A DNA stretch of 64,000 nucleotides. Source: Cellulomonas sp. Y8 (GTDB lineage: Bacteria; Actinomycetota; Actinomycetes; Actinomycetales; Cellulomonadaceae). Both the position numbers and the translations under genes were made by a program. The stretch's first letter is position 1; each line of letters opens with the position of its first letter. The notes beneath the pieces were generated by a model. The model ran no database searches, was not told the origin of the DNA, and saw only the letters and a list, made by a program, of their open reading frames with translations. Location of the stretch: the NCBI RefSeq assembly GCF_008033115.1, contig NZ_CP041203.1:2728001-2792000 (forward strand). Reading direction: 5' to 3'. Below, one piece after another: positions 26,584 to 35,736 of this stretch.

Positions 26584-28695
26584 CTAGAAACCGCCCCCGC
26601 GGCCACCGCCGCCGAAGCCGCCACCGCCGCCGAAGCCGCCGCCGCGACCGCCGCCGCCGAAGCCGCCGCCACCGCCGCCCCAGCCGCCGCCGTGCGCGCC
26701 GCCGCCGCCCCAGCCGCCGCCACCGCCGCGCAGGATCGAGTCGATGAGGATGCCGCCGAGCACCATGCCGCCGATGTCGCCCAGCCCGCCACCGCCGCCG
26801 CGGTTGCCCGGGCCGCCGCGCCGCTGCTGGTCGTACCAGTCGACGTCGCGCTGGGCGAGCTGCTGGGCCTCCCGCACGAGCCGGTCGGCCTGCTGCGCCT
26901 GGCCGAGCGCGGCCTCGGGGTCGGTGTCCCGCTGGTCGACGGCGGCGCGGAACATCCGGCCCGCCTCCGCCAGCCGGGTGCGCGCCTCGGGGCCGACGGC
27001 GCCGCGCCGGGTCTCGATGTAGTCGGTGGTGCCGCGCAGCGCGGAGTCGACCCGGCCGAGCGTCTGGTCGAGCAGCTGGCGGGCGCGGCCCGCGCGGTCC
27101 TGCGCCTCGCGCATCGGGGCCAGCGCGCGGTCGATCGCGGCCTCGGCGTCGGTGAGCCCGGCCAGGGCGGCCAGCGGGTCGCCGTCGCCGGCGCGCGCGG
27201 CCCGGCCGGTGGCGATCGCGGCGCGCGCGGCCTCGGCGCGGGCGGACACCTCGGGGTGCCGCGGGGCGAGCCGCTGGGCGTCGTCGACGTCAGAGGAGAT
27301 GGACGCGATCGCCGCGTCCAGCCGCGAGCCGATCGTGGCGAGCTCGGTGCCGGCGCGGTCCACGGCGTCGAGGAGCTTCGTGACCTGACCGAGGGCCTCC
27401 TCGGCGGCGCGGGCGTACCGGACGGCGACCCCGCGGTCCCCGCCCGCGACGGCCGCGCGCCCCTGCTCGATCGCGGTGCCGACCTCGGCCAGCAGCGCGA
27501 GCGCCTGGTCCGGGTTGCCCTGCACCGAGGTGAGCGCGTCCGCGGGGTACTGCGCGGCGAGCGTGCCCAGGGTGGTGCGGGCCGCCTCGACCCGGGCGCG
27601 CAGCTCCGTCGCGGTCCGCTCGTGCGCGTCCAGGGCCTCGCCGGCGCGGGACTCGACGTCGCGCAGCCGGTCGAACGCGTCCTTCTGGGCGTCGAGCGCC
27701 GCCGAGGCGGAGCCGACCATGTGCAGGATCCGGGTCGCGGTGTCCCGGACCTGCGGCTCGGTGTCCGGGACGTCGTCGTCGAGGGTCTGCCGCAGGCGGA
27801 ACGCCTCGGTCACGTCCGCCTTGGCGCGGGTGAGCACCTGCTCGAACTCGCGGGTGGCGTCCGGCCCGAACTGCGCCTGGGCGAAGCCGAGCTCCTGCTC
27901 CGAGGCGCGCAGCGCGTCGTCGATCCCGACCAGCGCGGAGGCCGAGCGGCGGTCGAGCTCGGCGGTCGGCAGCGCGGCGAGCGCGCCGGCCGGGCCGCCG
28001 GGGACCTGCGGGCCGCCCGGGAACCGGCCGGGTGCGCCGGCGGCGATCGTCTGCCGGGACGCGCGGCGGCGCGACGACGCCCAGGCCACCGCGGTGATCG
28101 CGGCGATCACGACCAGGCCGCCGACGAACAGCCAGCCCAGTGCGGAGCCGCCGCCCCCGCCGGTCGCGGCCTCGCGGACCCCGTCGGCGGCGGTCACCGC
28201 GGCGCCGGCCCAGTCGTCCTCGCTCAGGTGGTCCTCGACGTCCGCGGCGATCCGGTCCAGGTCGCCGCCCGACAGGCCGGGGACCTCCTGCGGGGCGAGC
28301 ACGTAGGACCGCTGGTCCGTGGCGACGGCGAGCACGAGGTCGTTCGAGCCCAGGCCCGTCAGCTCGGCGGTCTGGTCCACCCAGGAGATGCGCTCGGTGC
28401 TGAACTCGTCCACGTACACGACGTACAGCTGGTACTGCGTCTCGTCCGACAGCTGGTCCAGCGCCGCCTGCACGGTCGCCTCGTCGCCGCCCGACAGCGC
28501 GCCGACCTGGTCGGTGATCTCGCCGGTCAGGGCCTGCGGGTCGGCCGCGGGCAGCGGCGTCGCGGCGGGCGCGGAGGCCGGCACCGCGGCCGGCGCGGCG
28601 GCCACCGCCGGGGCGGCCCCGGCGAGCAGCGGGGCGGCGAGCAGCGCGGAGAGGAGCGGGACGGCGGCTGACCAGCCACGGGACGACGACGGCAC
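26584..28695 (-). CDS. TPM-domain membrane protein with Gly-rich tail
   Basis: 703-residue envelope protein. A signal peptide (about residues 1-35) leads to a TPM (DUF477) domain, recognised by SDETQYQLYVVYVDEF and by GSNDLVLAVATDQRSYVLAP. A membrane helix follows near residue 185 (LGWLFVGGLVVIAAITAVAW). A long helical coiled region (about 240-630) and a tail made almost only of Gly with Trp/Phe/Arg (repeats of GGGGFGG/GRGGGF) close the protein. TPM domains occur in membrane-protein quality control, and the PspA gene directly downstream supports an envelope-stress role. GTG start with AAAGGATC upstream. Confidence 0.9.
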   Translation of the reverse strand: MPSSSRGWSAAVPLLSALLAAPLLAGAAPAVAAAPAAVPASAPAATPLPAADPQALTGEITDQVGALSGGDEATVQAALDQLSDETQYQLYVVYVDEFSTERISWVDQTAELTGLGSNDLVLAVATDQRSYVLAPQEVPGLSGGDLDRIAADVEDHLSEDDWAGAAVTAADGVREAATGGGGGSALGWLFVGGLVVIAAITAVAWASSRRRASRQTIAAGAPGRFPGGPQVPGGPAGALAALPTAELDRRSASALVGIDDALRASEQELGFAQAQFGPDATREFEQVLTRAKADVTEAFRLRQTLDDDVPDTEPQVRDTATRILHMVGSASAALDAQKDAFDRLRDVESRAGEALDAHERTATELRARVEAARTTLGTLAAQYPADALTSVQGNPDQALALLAEVGTAIEQGRAAVAGGDRGVAVRYARAAEEALGQVTKLLDAVDRAGTELATIGSRLDAAIASISSDVDDAQRLAPRHPEVSARAEAARAAIATGRAARAGDGDPLAALAGLTDAEAAIDRALAPMREAQDRAGRARQLLDQTLGRVDSALRGTTDYIETRRGAVGPEARTRLAEAGRMFRAAVDQRDTDPEAALGQAQQADRLVREAQQLAQRDVDWYDQQRRGGPGNRGGGGGLGDIGGMVLGGILIDSILRGGGGGWGGGGAHGGGWGGGGGGFGGGGRGGGFGGGGGFGGGGRGGGF

Positions 28696-28714
28696 CCGAC
28701 GATCCTTTCTCAGG

Positions 28715-28745
28715 GCGTGCACCCCTCGCAACGAGGGGCGCACGC
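28715..28745 (-). terminator. Hairpin after XPB helicase gene
   Basis: A 14-bp stem with one mismatch (28715-28728 with 28732-28745) and a 3-nt loop, downstream of the XPB stop (28766) on the minus strand. It separates the helicase pair from the TPM/PspA pair. Confidence 0.6.
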
Positions 28746-28765
28746 GCCGGGTTCCCGTCAGCGCG

Positions 28766-30460
28766 TCAGGCCGGCTCCTCCGTCGCCTGCTCGAGGTCCT
28801 CCGCGTCGACGATCCGGTACGCGTATCCCTGCTCCGCGAGGAACCGCTGCCGGTGCGCCGCGAAGTCCTGGTCGACGGTGTCCCGCGCGACCACGGCGTA
28901 GAAGTGCGCGGTGCGGCCGTCGCCCTTGGGGCGCAGCAGCCGGCCGAGGCGCTGGGCCTCCTCCTGGCGGGAGCCGAACGACCCCGACACCTGGATGGCG
29001 ACCGACGCCTCGGGCAGGTCGATCGAGAAGTTCGCGACCTTGGACACCACGAGCGTCGAGATCTCCCCGGCGCGGAACGCGTCGAACAGCCGCTGCCGCT
29101 CGGTCACGGACGTCCCGCCGGTGATGACGGGCGCGTCGATGTCCGCGGCCAGCTCCTCGAGCTGGTCGATGTACTGGCCGATGACCAGCAGCGGCTCGCC
29201 GCGGTGCTTCGCCACCAGCCGCTTGACCACCTCGGTCTTGCCCGGCGCGCTGGCCGCGAGGCGGTACTTGTCCTCCGGCTCGGCGGTCGCGTACAGCATC
29301 CGGTCGCGCTCGGGCAGGGTCAGGCGCACCTCGACGCAGTCGGCGGGCGCGATGTAGCCCTGCGCCTCGATGTCCTTCCACGGGGCGTCGTACCGCTTCG
29401 GGCCGATCAGGCTGAACACCTCGTCCTCGCGGCCGTCCTCGCGCACCAGGGTGGCGGTGAGGCCGAGGCGGCGGCGCGCCTGGAGGTCGGCGGTCATCCG
29501 GAAGATCGGCGCCGGCAGCAGGTGCACCTCGTCGTAGACGATCAGGCCCCAGTCGCGGGCGTCGAGCAGCTCGAGGTGCGGGTAGATCCCCTTCCGCTTG
29601 AGCGTGAGGACCTGGTACGTCGCGATCGTGACCGGCCGGATCTCCTTGCGGGAGCCCGAGTACTCGCCGATCTCGTCCGGGGTCAGCGAGGTGCGCCGGA
29701 TCAGCTCGTCCCGCCACTGCCGCGCGGACACGGTGTTGGTGACGAGGATGAGCGTGGTGGTCTTGGACCGGGCCATCGCGGCCGCGCCGACGAGCGTCTT
29801 GCCCGCGCCGCAGGGGAGGACGACGACGCCGGAGCCGCCGTGCCAGAACCCGTCGGCCGCCTCGGCCTGGTACGGCCGCAGCTGCCACGGGCGCGGGGCG
29901 CCGTCGGTGCCGACGTTCGACTCGCCGGACGTGTCGAGGTCGATCGGGTGCGCCTCGCCGTCGACGTAGCCCGCCAGGTCCTCGGCGGGCCAGCCGAGCT
30001 TGAGCAGCGCCTGCTTGAGCGTGCCGCGCTCGGAGGCGTGCACCACGACGTCGTGCTCGTCGATCCGCTCGCCGACCAGGCCGGCGGTGCGCTTGGACCG
30101 CAGCACCTCGGCCATCACGGCGGCGTCGAGGGCGTGCAGCACCAGGCCGTGCACGGGGTGCGCGACGAGCTGCAGCCGCCCGTACCGGGACATGGTCTCG
30201 GCGACGTCGACCAGCAGCGCGTGCGGCACCGGGTACCGCGAGTACTCCAGCAGCGTGTCGACGACCTGCTCGGCGTCGTGCCCGGCGGCCCGGGCGTTCC
30301 ACAGGCCCAGCGGGGTCAGCCGGTAGGTGTGCACGTGCTCGGGCGCGCGCTCCAGCTCCGCGAACGGGGCGATCGCGCGGCGGCAGGCCTCCGCCTGGTC
30401 GTGGTCGACCTCGAGCAGGAGGGTCTTGTCGCTCTGGACGATCAGGGGTCCGTCGGTCAT
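28766..30460 (-). CDS. XPB-type DNA repair helicase
   Basis: 564-residue SF2 helicase of the XPB/Ssl2 class found in actinobacteria. The N-terminal damage-recognition-like part (LLLEVDHDQAEACRRAIAPF) is followed by Walker A LPCGAGKTLVGAA, the DEVH box (VYDEVHLLPA), TATLVREDGRE (thumb/RED motif), and motif VI QRLGRLLRPKGDGR. It should be a 3'-to-5' helicase acting in DNA repair or transcription; the bacterial role is not settled. The ATG overlaps the partner gene stop (ATGA), so expression is coupled. Confidence 0.95.
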   Translation of the reverse strand: MTDGPLIVQSDKTLLLEVDHDQAEACRRAIAPFAELERAPEHVHTYRLTPLGLWNARAAGHDAEQVVDTLLEYSRYPVPHALLVDVAETMSRYGRLQLVAHPVHGLVLHALDAAVMAEVLRSKRTAGLVGERIDEHDVVVHASERGTLKQALLKLGWPAEDLAGYVDGEAHPIDLDTSGESNVGTDGAPRPWQLRPYQAEAADGFWHGGSGVVVLPCGAGKTLVGAAAMARSKTTTLILVTNTVSARQWRDELIRRTSLTPDEIGEYSGSRKEIRPVTIATYQVLTLKRKGIYPHLELLDARDWGLIVYDEVHLLPAPIFRMTADLQARRRLGLTATLVREDGREDEVFSLIGPKRYDAPWKDIEAQGYIAPADCVEVRLTLPERDRMLYATAEPEDKYRLAASAPGKTEVVKRLVAKHRGEPLLVIGQYIDQLEELAADIDAPVITGGTSVTERQRLFDAFRAGEISTLVVSKVANFSIDLPEASVAIQVSGSFGSRQEEAQRLGRLLRPKGDGRTAHFYAVVARDTVDQDFAAHRQRFLAEQGYAYRIVDAEDLEQATEEPA

Positions 30461-32961
30461 GCGGTGTCCGTCCTCCGGGGGTCGGCTGCTGCGTCGTCGT
30501 CGGCGGCCGGCTCGGTACCCGCCGCGTCGACCGGGGTGACCGCGGCGACGCGGTGGGCCGCGACCACGATCTCGGCGTCCCGGGCGGTGTCCACCACGCG
30601 CACCCGTCCGCCGTCGACCCGGACCGGCAGCACCCGCCGCCGCTCCAGGGCGCCGCGCGAGCCGACCACGTCGAGCCACACCTCGGTGTGCCCGGCGGCC
30701 GCCTCGCGCAGCAGCCCCAACGCCTCGGCGGGGTCGGCTGTTCCCGCGGCGGGGCGCGGGCCGCCGCGGGTCCCGGTCGTGGGGCGGTCCGCGCGCGCGG
30801 CCGCGGTGGCCGCGGCGACGCCGGAGGCGCGGTCGCGCAGCGTGGGGGAGCCGTCGGCCTCGGCCCGCGCCGCGGCCCCCGCGACCTCCGCCGCCGCTCC
30901 GCGCACCACGGCTCCCGCGCCGCCCGTCGACCCGCCCGCGGCCCGCGCCTCCTCGGCCCGGCGCAGCACGCCCACGAGCGCCGCCGCCCGCTCGGCCGGC
31001 GGCTGCGCCCCGCGCCCGCCGTCCTCCGGGGCGAACCGCGGCCGCGCGGCCGCGACCCGGCGCACGGTGGGTGCGGCGTGCAGCACCTGGCCGTCCGGCG
31101 TCTCGGCGACCGGCGCCAGCCCGTGCGCCCGCAGCGCGGCGAGCAGCTCGTGCAGCGGCGCCTGCGCGGCGAGCACGGTCGGCGCGAGCCGGACCAGCCC
31201 GAGGTCGGCGTGCCGCGGGTCCTCGGCGAGCCCGGCCAGCAGCGCGGGGTCCTCGGTGCGGACGTAGGACGACGCCGCGCCGGTGCGCAGCCGGCCGTGC
31301 CGGCGGGCCGCGTCCCGGACCAGGTACTCCAGCGGCTGCGGCACCCCGCCGCGGGCGTGCGAGGCGAGGTCGGCGAGCAGGTCGTCGGCGGTGGAACCGG
31401 CGTCCAGCGCGTCCCGGACCGACTCGGGCGTGAACCGGACGGTGACGGCGCCGCCGCGGGACTCCACCCGGGCGGACGCGTCGAGCAGCGCCTCGAGCTC
31501 CTGGCTCGGGCGGCCGGGGACGATGCCCGTGAGGTCCGCCTGGAGCAGCAGGTCGTCGACGGCGGGGGGGAGCGCGGCGCCGAGGCCGGCGGCCAGCGCG
31601 GGGCGGGGGTCGGTGTCGGGGTCCAGCAGCGCGCGGCCGGCGACCGGCAGGGCGCCCGCGCCGAGCACGCCGAGCCAGCCCGCCTCGCGCAGCACCGCGG
31701 CGACCGCCTCGAGCGGCGGCACCGACCGGGGCGTGCGCCAGGCCAGGCCCGCGCGCACCGCGGCGGCGTCCGGCGCGGCGCCCGGCCCGGCGTCGGCGAG
31801 CAGCCCCAGCACCACGTGCCGCAGCCGCGGCGCCCACGGCCGGCCGAGCTCGGGGCCGAGCGCGGGGCGCACCGCGCCGCGCTCGTCGCGGGTACCCACC
31901 AGGGCGGGCCACCGCGGGGTGGCGGCCCACCAGGACGCGAGCCGCGCCCACCGGTCGGCGAGGTCCAGCGCCAGCCACTCGTCGGCGAGCGTGGTCGGGA
32001 CGTGGTGCGGCGACTCCTCGCCGTCGTCCCGGACCAGGGCGCCCACGCCGGCCAGCTCGACGACGAACGCCGCCTCCTGCTCGGTGACCTCCAGGGCGCT
32101 CGCGGTGCGCCGGAGGTCGCGGACGCCGAGCCCGCCGGCGCGCAGCACGGGCGGCGGGGCCTGGCCCCACAGCCGCAGCAGCCCCGCGACCAGCCGGACG
32201 GCGCGCTCCGCGCCCGCGGCGTGCTCGGCCTCGACCAGCGCGGCGTCCCGGCGCGGCAGGTCCTCCGGCGCGGGCGGCGTGGCCGGGGCGCGGTGCGTGC
32301 GGCCGTCGCGCAGCGCGAGGGCGACCGTGCGGGGGAGGACGACGTGCCGCTCGTCGGCCCGGACCAGCAGCCCGGCGCGGACCAGCTCCGTGACGGCCTC
32401 CGCCGCGGGCCCGGACGCCGGGCGCACGCCGACGGGCGGCCCCCAGGTCAGCGCGTCCAGCACGGCGCGGCCGGCGGCGGGGGCGTCGGCGAGCAGCCCG
32501 GGGACGGCGGCGGGGTCGGGGTCGTGCGGCGCGGGGGCGGCCAGCCCCGCGGTCGCGGAGCCGAGCAGCTCGGCGACGCCGGGCGCCGGGCGCAGCAGCG
32601 GGTCGGCGGCGCGCCCGCCCGCGGGGTGCACCAGGGCCAGGTCGGTGGCCGTCGCCAGCGCCGCGCGGACCGCGGGGGCCTCCGGGCGTCCGGCGCCGAC
32701 CGCGGCCACCACGTCGCGCGCGCGCACCCCGGTCGCCGGGTCGGACGACCCCGCCAGCAGCGCGACGACGGCCTCGACCGCCTGCAGCACCGCCGCGTCC
32801 ACCCCGGCGAGCGCGCGCTCGAGGCTCGGCCGGCTCGTGGCGCGGGCGGCGAGGGAGGCGAGCGTGGCGGGCGACGGGTGCGCGAGGTCGGGGCGCCGCA
32901 GCAGCAGGCGCACCAGCTCGTCGTCCGACCTGCCGCGCAGGTGCTCGCTGAACGTGGCCAT
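30457..32961 (-). CDS. Helicase-associated (XPB partner) protein
   Basis: 834-residue protein made almost only of helices, with a start MATFSEHLRGRSDDELVRLL, LRRPDLAHPSP that marks the actinobacterial helicase-C-terminal/XPB-partner family. It has many winged-helix-like stretches (for example LRRTASALEVTEQEAAFVVEL) but no Walker motifs. The C-terminal part contains a WYL-like beta module (HTEVWLDVVGSRG...RVRVVDTARDAEIVVAAHRV). An Ala/Arg-rich low-order linker spans about 655-755. It is translated before and coupled to the XPB gene, suggesting a complex. A TATCGT box 7 bp before the ATG implies leaderless mRNA. Confidence 0.82.
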   Translation of the reverse strand: MATFSEHLRGRSDDELVRLLLRRPDLAHPSPATLASLAARATSRPSLERALAGVDAAVLQAVEAVVALLAGSSDPATGVRARDVVAAVGAGRPEAPAVRAALATATDLALVHPAGGRAADPLLRPAPGVAELLGSATAGLAAPAPHDPDPAAVPGLLADAPAAGRAVLDALTWGPPVGVRPASGPAAEAVTELVRAGLLVRADERHVVLPRTVALALRDGRTHRAPATPPAPEDLPRRDAALVEAEHAAGAERAVRLVAGLLRLWGQAPPPVLRAGGLGVRDLRRTASALEVTEQEAAFVVELAGVGALVRDDGEESPHHVPTTLADEWLALDLADRWARLASWWAATPRWPALVGTRDERGAVRPALGPELGRPWAPRLRHVVLGLLADAGPGAAPDAAAVRAGLAWRTPRSVPPLEAVAAVLREAGWLGVLGAGALPVAGRALLDPDTDPRPALAAGLGAALPPAVDDLLLQADLTGIVPGRPSQELEALLDASARVESRGGAVTVRFTPESVRDALDAGSTADDLLADLASHARGGVPQPLEYLVRDAARRHGRLRTGAASSYVRTEDPALLAGLAEDPRHADLGLVRLAPTVLAAQAPLHELLAALRAHGLAPVAETPDGQVLHAAPTVRRVAAARPRFAPEDGGRGAQPPAERAAALVGVLRRAEEARAAGGSTGGAGAVVRGAAAEVAGAAARAEADGSPTLRDRASGVAAATAAARADRPTTGTRGGPRPAAGTADPAEALGLLREAAAGHTEVWLDVVGSRGALERRRVLPVRVDGGRVRVVDTARDAEIVVAAHRVAAVTPVDAAGTEPAADDDAAADPRRTDTA

Positions 32962-32968
32962 CCGCACC

Positions 32969-32974
32969 ACGATA
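32969..32974 (-). promoter_or_regulatory. -10 box (TATCGT), leaderless promoter
   Basis: TATCGT on the minus strand, exactly 7 nt before the ATG of the XPB-partner gene. It drives the two-gene helicase operon. Confidence 0.55.
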
Positions 32975-33033
32975 CGTTCCGGCGGGTCCGGCGCGGGGCC
33001 GGGTCCGCCGGGGCGAGCCGCCGGGAGGCAGCG

Positions 33034-34365
33034 ATGGCACGGGTGCGCAGGGCACGGGTCGTGGTGGCGAGCACCGCGGGGATCTTCGTCGAGTCGCTGG
33101 ACTGGACCATGTACGCGCTGCTCGCGCCGTACTTCGCGGGGCAGGTGTTCCCGGGCGACGACCCGGTGACCCGGGTGCTCGGCGCGTACGTCGTGTTCGC
33201 GGTCGGCTTCGTGGTCCGGCCGCTGGGGTCGTACGTCATGGGCCGGATCACGGACACGAAGGGCCGGCGCACCGGCCTGCTGGCGTCGGTGTCGCTGATC
33301 GCCCTGGGTGCCGCGGTCATCGCCGCCGCCCCGACCTACGCCGTCGCCGGCTGGTGGGCCGCGGTCGTGGTCGTGCTCGCCCGGATGCTGCAGGGCATCG
33401 CGATGGGCGGCGAGGTCGCCACGGCGGCGACCTACGTCGTCGAGGTCGCCCCGCCGGAGCGCCGGCACCGGTACGGCGCGTTCGCGTACTCCGGCGACGC
33501 GCTCGGCACGCTCGGCGGCACGGTGGTGCTCGCGGTGCTGCTCGGCGTGCTCGGCCCGGACGGGCTGCGCGACGGCGGCTGGCGGATCGCGTTCGTGATC
33601 GCCGCCCTGTGCGGGCTGCTGGCGCTGTGGATCCGGCGCGGGGTGCCGGAGTCGGAGGTGTTCGAGCGGGCGCGGGACGCCGGGGTCGAGCCCACCGGCC
33701 CGCTGCTCCGCCGGCACGCGGGGCGGATGGCGCTCGCGTTCATGCTCACCATCGGGTCCACGATGGGCGTCTACTTCGGGTCGGTGTACCTGCCGGAGTT
33801 CGCCGGGCACACCGGGCGGTACACCGAGACCCAGGCGGCGTCGCAGCACACCGTGGCGCTGATCTGCCTGCTGGTCGCGATGATCGCCTCCGGGTTCCTC
33901 GCCGACCGGTTCGGGCCGCTGGTGCTGATCCGCACCGGGTTCACCGCCGCGGCCGTGCTGGTCGTCCCGCTGATGCTCGGGCTGGCGGCCGGCGCCGTGC
34001 CGTACCTGGTGGCCGCGCCGCTGTTCACGATCTGCGTCGGCCTGCAGCTCGGCGTCACCCCCGTCGCCGGTGCGCGGCTGTTCCCGGTGCCGATCCGGGC
34101 CGTCGCGCTGGGCGTCCCCGCGGGCGCCGCCATCGCGCTGTTCGGCGGTACGTTCCTGTTCGTGGCCGAGTGGCTGATCTCCCGCGACGCGCTGCGCCTG
34201 GTCCCGGTGTGGGCCGCGGCGGGGCTGACGGTGTCCGCCGTCGGCTCGTGGCTGGTGGGCGAGCGGCTGCTCTACCCCGTCGAGACGCTCGCGGGGACCC
34301 GGGCCGAGCCGTCCCCGGCGCCGCGCCCCGCCGGCCCGGCAGCACCGCACCCCACGGAGGTCTGA
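33034..34365 (+). CDS. MFS transporter, metabolite:H+ symporter type
   Basis: 443-residue permease with 12 predicted helices. The first loop RPLGSYVMGRITDTKGRR matches the RPxGxxxxGxxxDRxGRR signature of the metabolite:H+ symporter group (ProP/ShiA-like), and LQGIAMGGEVATAATYVVE is the typical helix-4 motif. Such proteins import organic acids, betaines or aromatic acids. The amidohydrolase starts 1 bp after its stop, so the imported compound may be an N-acyl amino acid or similar amide; that link is inference. ATG with GGGAGGCA ribosome site. Confidence 0.93.
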   Translation: MARVRRARVVVASTAGIFVESLDWTMYALLAPYFAGQVFPGDDPVTRVLGAYVVFAVGFVVRPLGSYVMGRITDTKGRRTGLLASVSLIALGAAVIAAAPTYAVAGWWAAVVVVLARMLQGIAMGGEVATAATYVVEVAPPERRHRYGAFAYSGDALGTLGGTVVLAVLLGVLGPDGLRDGGWRIAFVIAALCGLLALWIRRGVPESEVFERARDAGVEPTGPLLRRHAGRMALAFMLTIGSTMGVYFGSVYLPEFAGHTGRYTETQAASQHTVALICLLVAMIASGFLADRFGPLVLIRTGFTAAAVLVVPLMLGLAAGAVPYLVAAPLFTICVGLQLGVTPVAGARLFPVPIRAVALGVPAGAAIALFGGTFLFVAEWLISRDALRLVPVWAAAGLTVSAVGSWLVGERLLYPVETLAGTRAEPSPAPRPAGPAAPHPTEV

Positions 34366-34366
34366 C

Positions 34367-35584
34367 ATGCCGCTCGACCACCCCGCCCTGGACGCCCTGC
34401 GCGCCGACGCCCGGGCGCTGCTGCCCGACACCGCCGCGCTCCGGCACGCCCTGCACCGCACCCCGGAGATCGGGCTCGACCTGCCCCGCACCCAGGCGCT
34501 CGTGCTCGAGGCGCTGGAGCCGCTCGGCCTGGAGGTCCGCACCGGCACCGGCCTGTCGTCGGTGGTGGCCGTGCTCCGCGGCGCGCGCCCCGGGCCGGCG
34601 GTGCTGCTGCGGGCCGACATGGACGCGCTGCCCGTGACCGAGGAGACCGGCGAGCCGTTCGCCAGCGAGGTGCCGGGCGCGATGCACGCCTGCGGCCACG
34701 ACCTGCACGTCGCCGGCCTGGTCGCCGCCGCCCGTCTGCTGGCCGCCCGGCGCGAGGAGATCGCCGGCTCGGTCGTGCTGATGTTCCAGCCCGGCGAGGA
34801 GGGCGACCACGGCGCGCGCCTCATGATCGAGGAGGGCGTGCTCGACGCCGCGGGGGAGCGGGTCGTCGCGGCGTACGGCCTGCACGTGCTGTCCGCGATC
34901 CTGCCCACGGGGGCGATCACGAGCCGCCCCGGCACGCTGCTGGCCGCCGCGGACACCGTGCACGTCACGGTGCACGGGCGCGGCGGGCACGGGTCGATGC
35001 CGCACCTCGCGCAGGACCCGGTGCCGGTCGCCGCCGAGATCGTGCTCGCGCTGCAGGCGATGGTGACCCGGCAGTTCGACGTGTTCGACCCGGTCGTCGT
35101 CACCGTCGGCAGGATCGAGGCGGGCACGACCGACAACGTCATCCCCGCCGAGGCGCGGATCGAGGCCACGGTGCGCACGTTCTCCGAGGCGGTGCACGGC
35201 GTGGTGCCCGAGCGGATCGCGCGGGTGTGCGAGGGCGTCGCCGCCGCGCACGGGCTGTCCGTCACCGTCGACTACCGGCGGGGGTACCCGGTCACGTCGA
35301 ACCGGCCGGAGGAGGTCGCGCGCCTGGCGCGGCTGGCGGCCGGGCTGTTCGGCGAGCGGTCCTACGTCGACGCGCCGCAGCCGCTCGCGGGCTCCGAGGA
35401 CTTCTCCTACGTGCTGCAGGAGGTGCCCGGCACCTACCTGGGCGTCGGGGCGACGCCCGCCGACGCCGACCCGCGGACCGCGCCGTACAACCACTCCGCG
35501 CAGGCGCGGTTCGAGGACGGGGCGCTCGCGGTCGGGCCGGCGGTGCTCGCGGCGCTGGCGCTGGACCGGCTCGCGGAGGGCTGA
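34367..35584 (+). CDS. M20D-family amidohydrolase
   Basis: 405-residue metallo-amidohydrolase (carboxypeptidase/IAA-amino acid hydrolase type). Catalytic motifs are LRADMDALP, HACGHDLHVAG and FQPGEEGDHGARLM; the dimerisation domain has HGRGGHGSMPHLAQDP, and a late AGSEDFSYV segment closes the metal site. It cleaves N-acyl amino acids, hippurate-like amides or peptides. Translational linkage with the MFS permease suggests uptake plus hydrolysis of one class of amide. Confidence 0.94.
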   Translation: MPLDHPALDALRADARALLPDTAALRHALHRTPEIGLDLPRTQALVLEALEPLGLEVRTGTGLSSVVAVLRGARPGPAVLLRADMDALPVTEETGEPFASEVPGAMHACGHDLHVAGLVAAARLLAARREEIAGSVVLMFQPGEEGDHGARLMIEEGVLDAAGERVVAAYGLHVLSAILPTGAITSRPGTLLAAADTVHVTVHGRGGHGSMPHLAQDPVPVAAEIVLALQAMVTRQFDVFDPVVVTVGRIEAGTTDNVIPAEARIEATVRTFSEAVHGVVPERIARVCEGVAAAHGLSVTVDYRRGYPVTSNRPEEVARLARLAAGLFGERSYVDAPQPLAGSEDFSYVLQEVPGTYLGVGATPADADPRTAPYNHSAQARFEDGALAVGPAVLAALALDRLAEG

Positions 35585-35652
35585 GACGCGCCCTCCCGAC
35601 ACCCGATCGGGTCCGGATCCCCGCCTGATCAGCGGCTCCACCCGCCCGAGCG

Positions 35653-35678
35653 CTCAGGTCCGCTTCACCTGTGCCGAT
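35653..35678 (+). promoter_or_regulatory. FliA-type (sigma-28) promoter of EAL-HDOD gene
   Basis: CTCA at 35653-35656, 16 nt, GCCGAT at 35673-35678. Same spacing as four flagellar promoters in the window. The start codon is ~60 bp downstream. Confidence 0.75.
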
Positions 35679-35736
35679 GACAGGTCTCGACGCGCCCGTG
35701 GGCGGGCGCCCGCGCTCTCGAGCCGAAGGGACACGC

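Noticed and set aside
26590..26730. Gly-rich tandem DNA repeat as a mobile or satellite element
   Set aside because: It is the coding sequence of the Gly-rich tail of the TPM protein; codon frame is kept throughout.
35601..35612. Palindrome ACCCGATCGGGT after the amidohydrolase
   Set aside because: Self-complementary 12-mers are common at this GC content, it lies at the 3' end of a gene, and the FliA motif just downstream explains the promoter.
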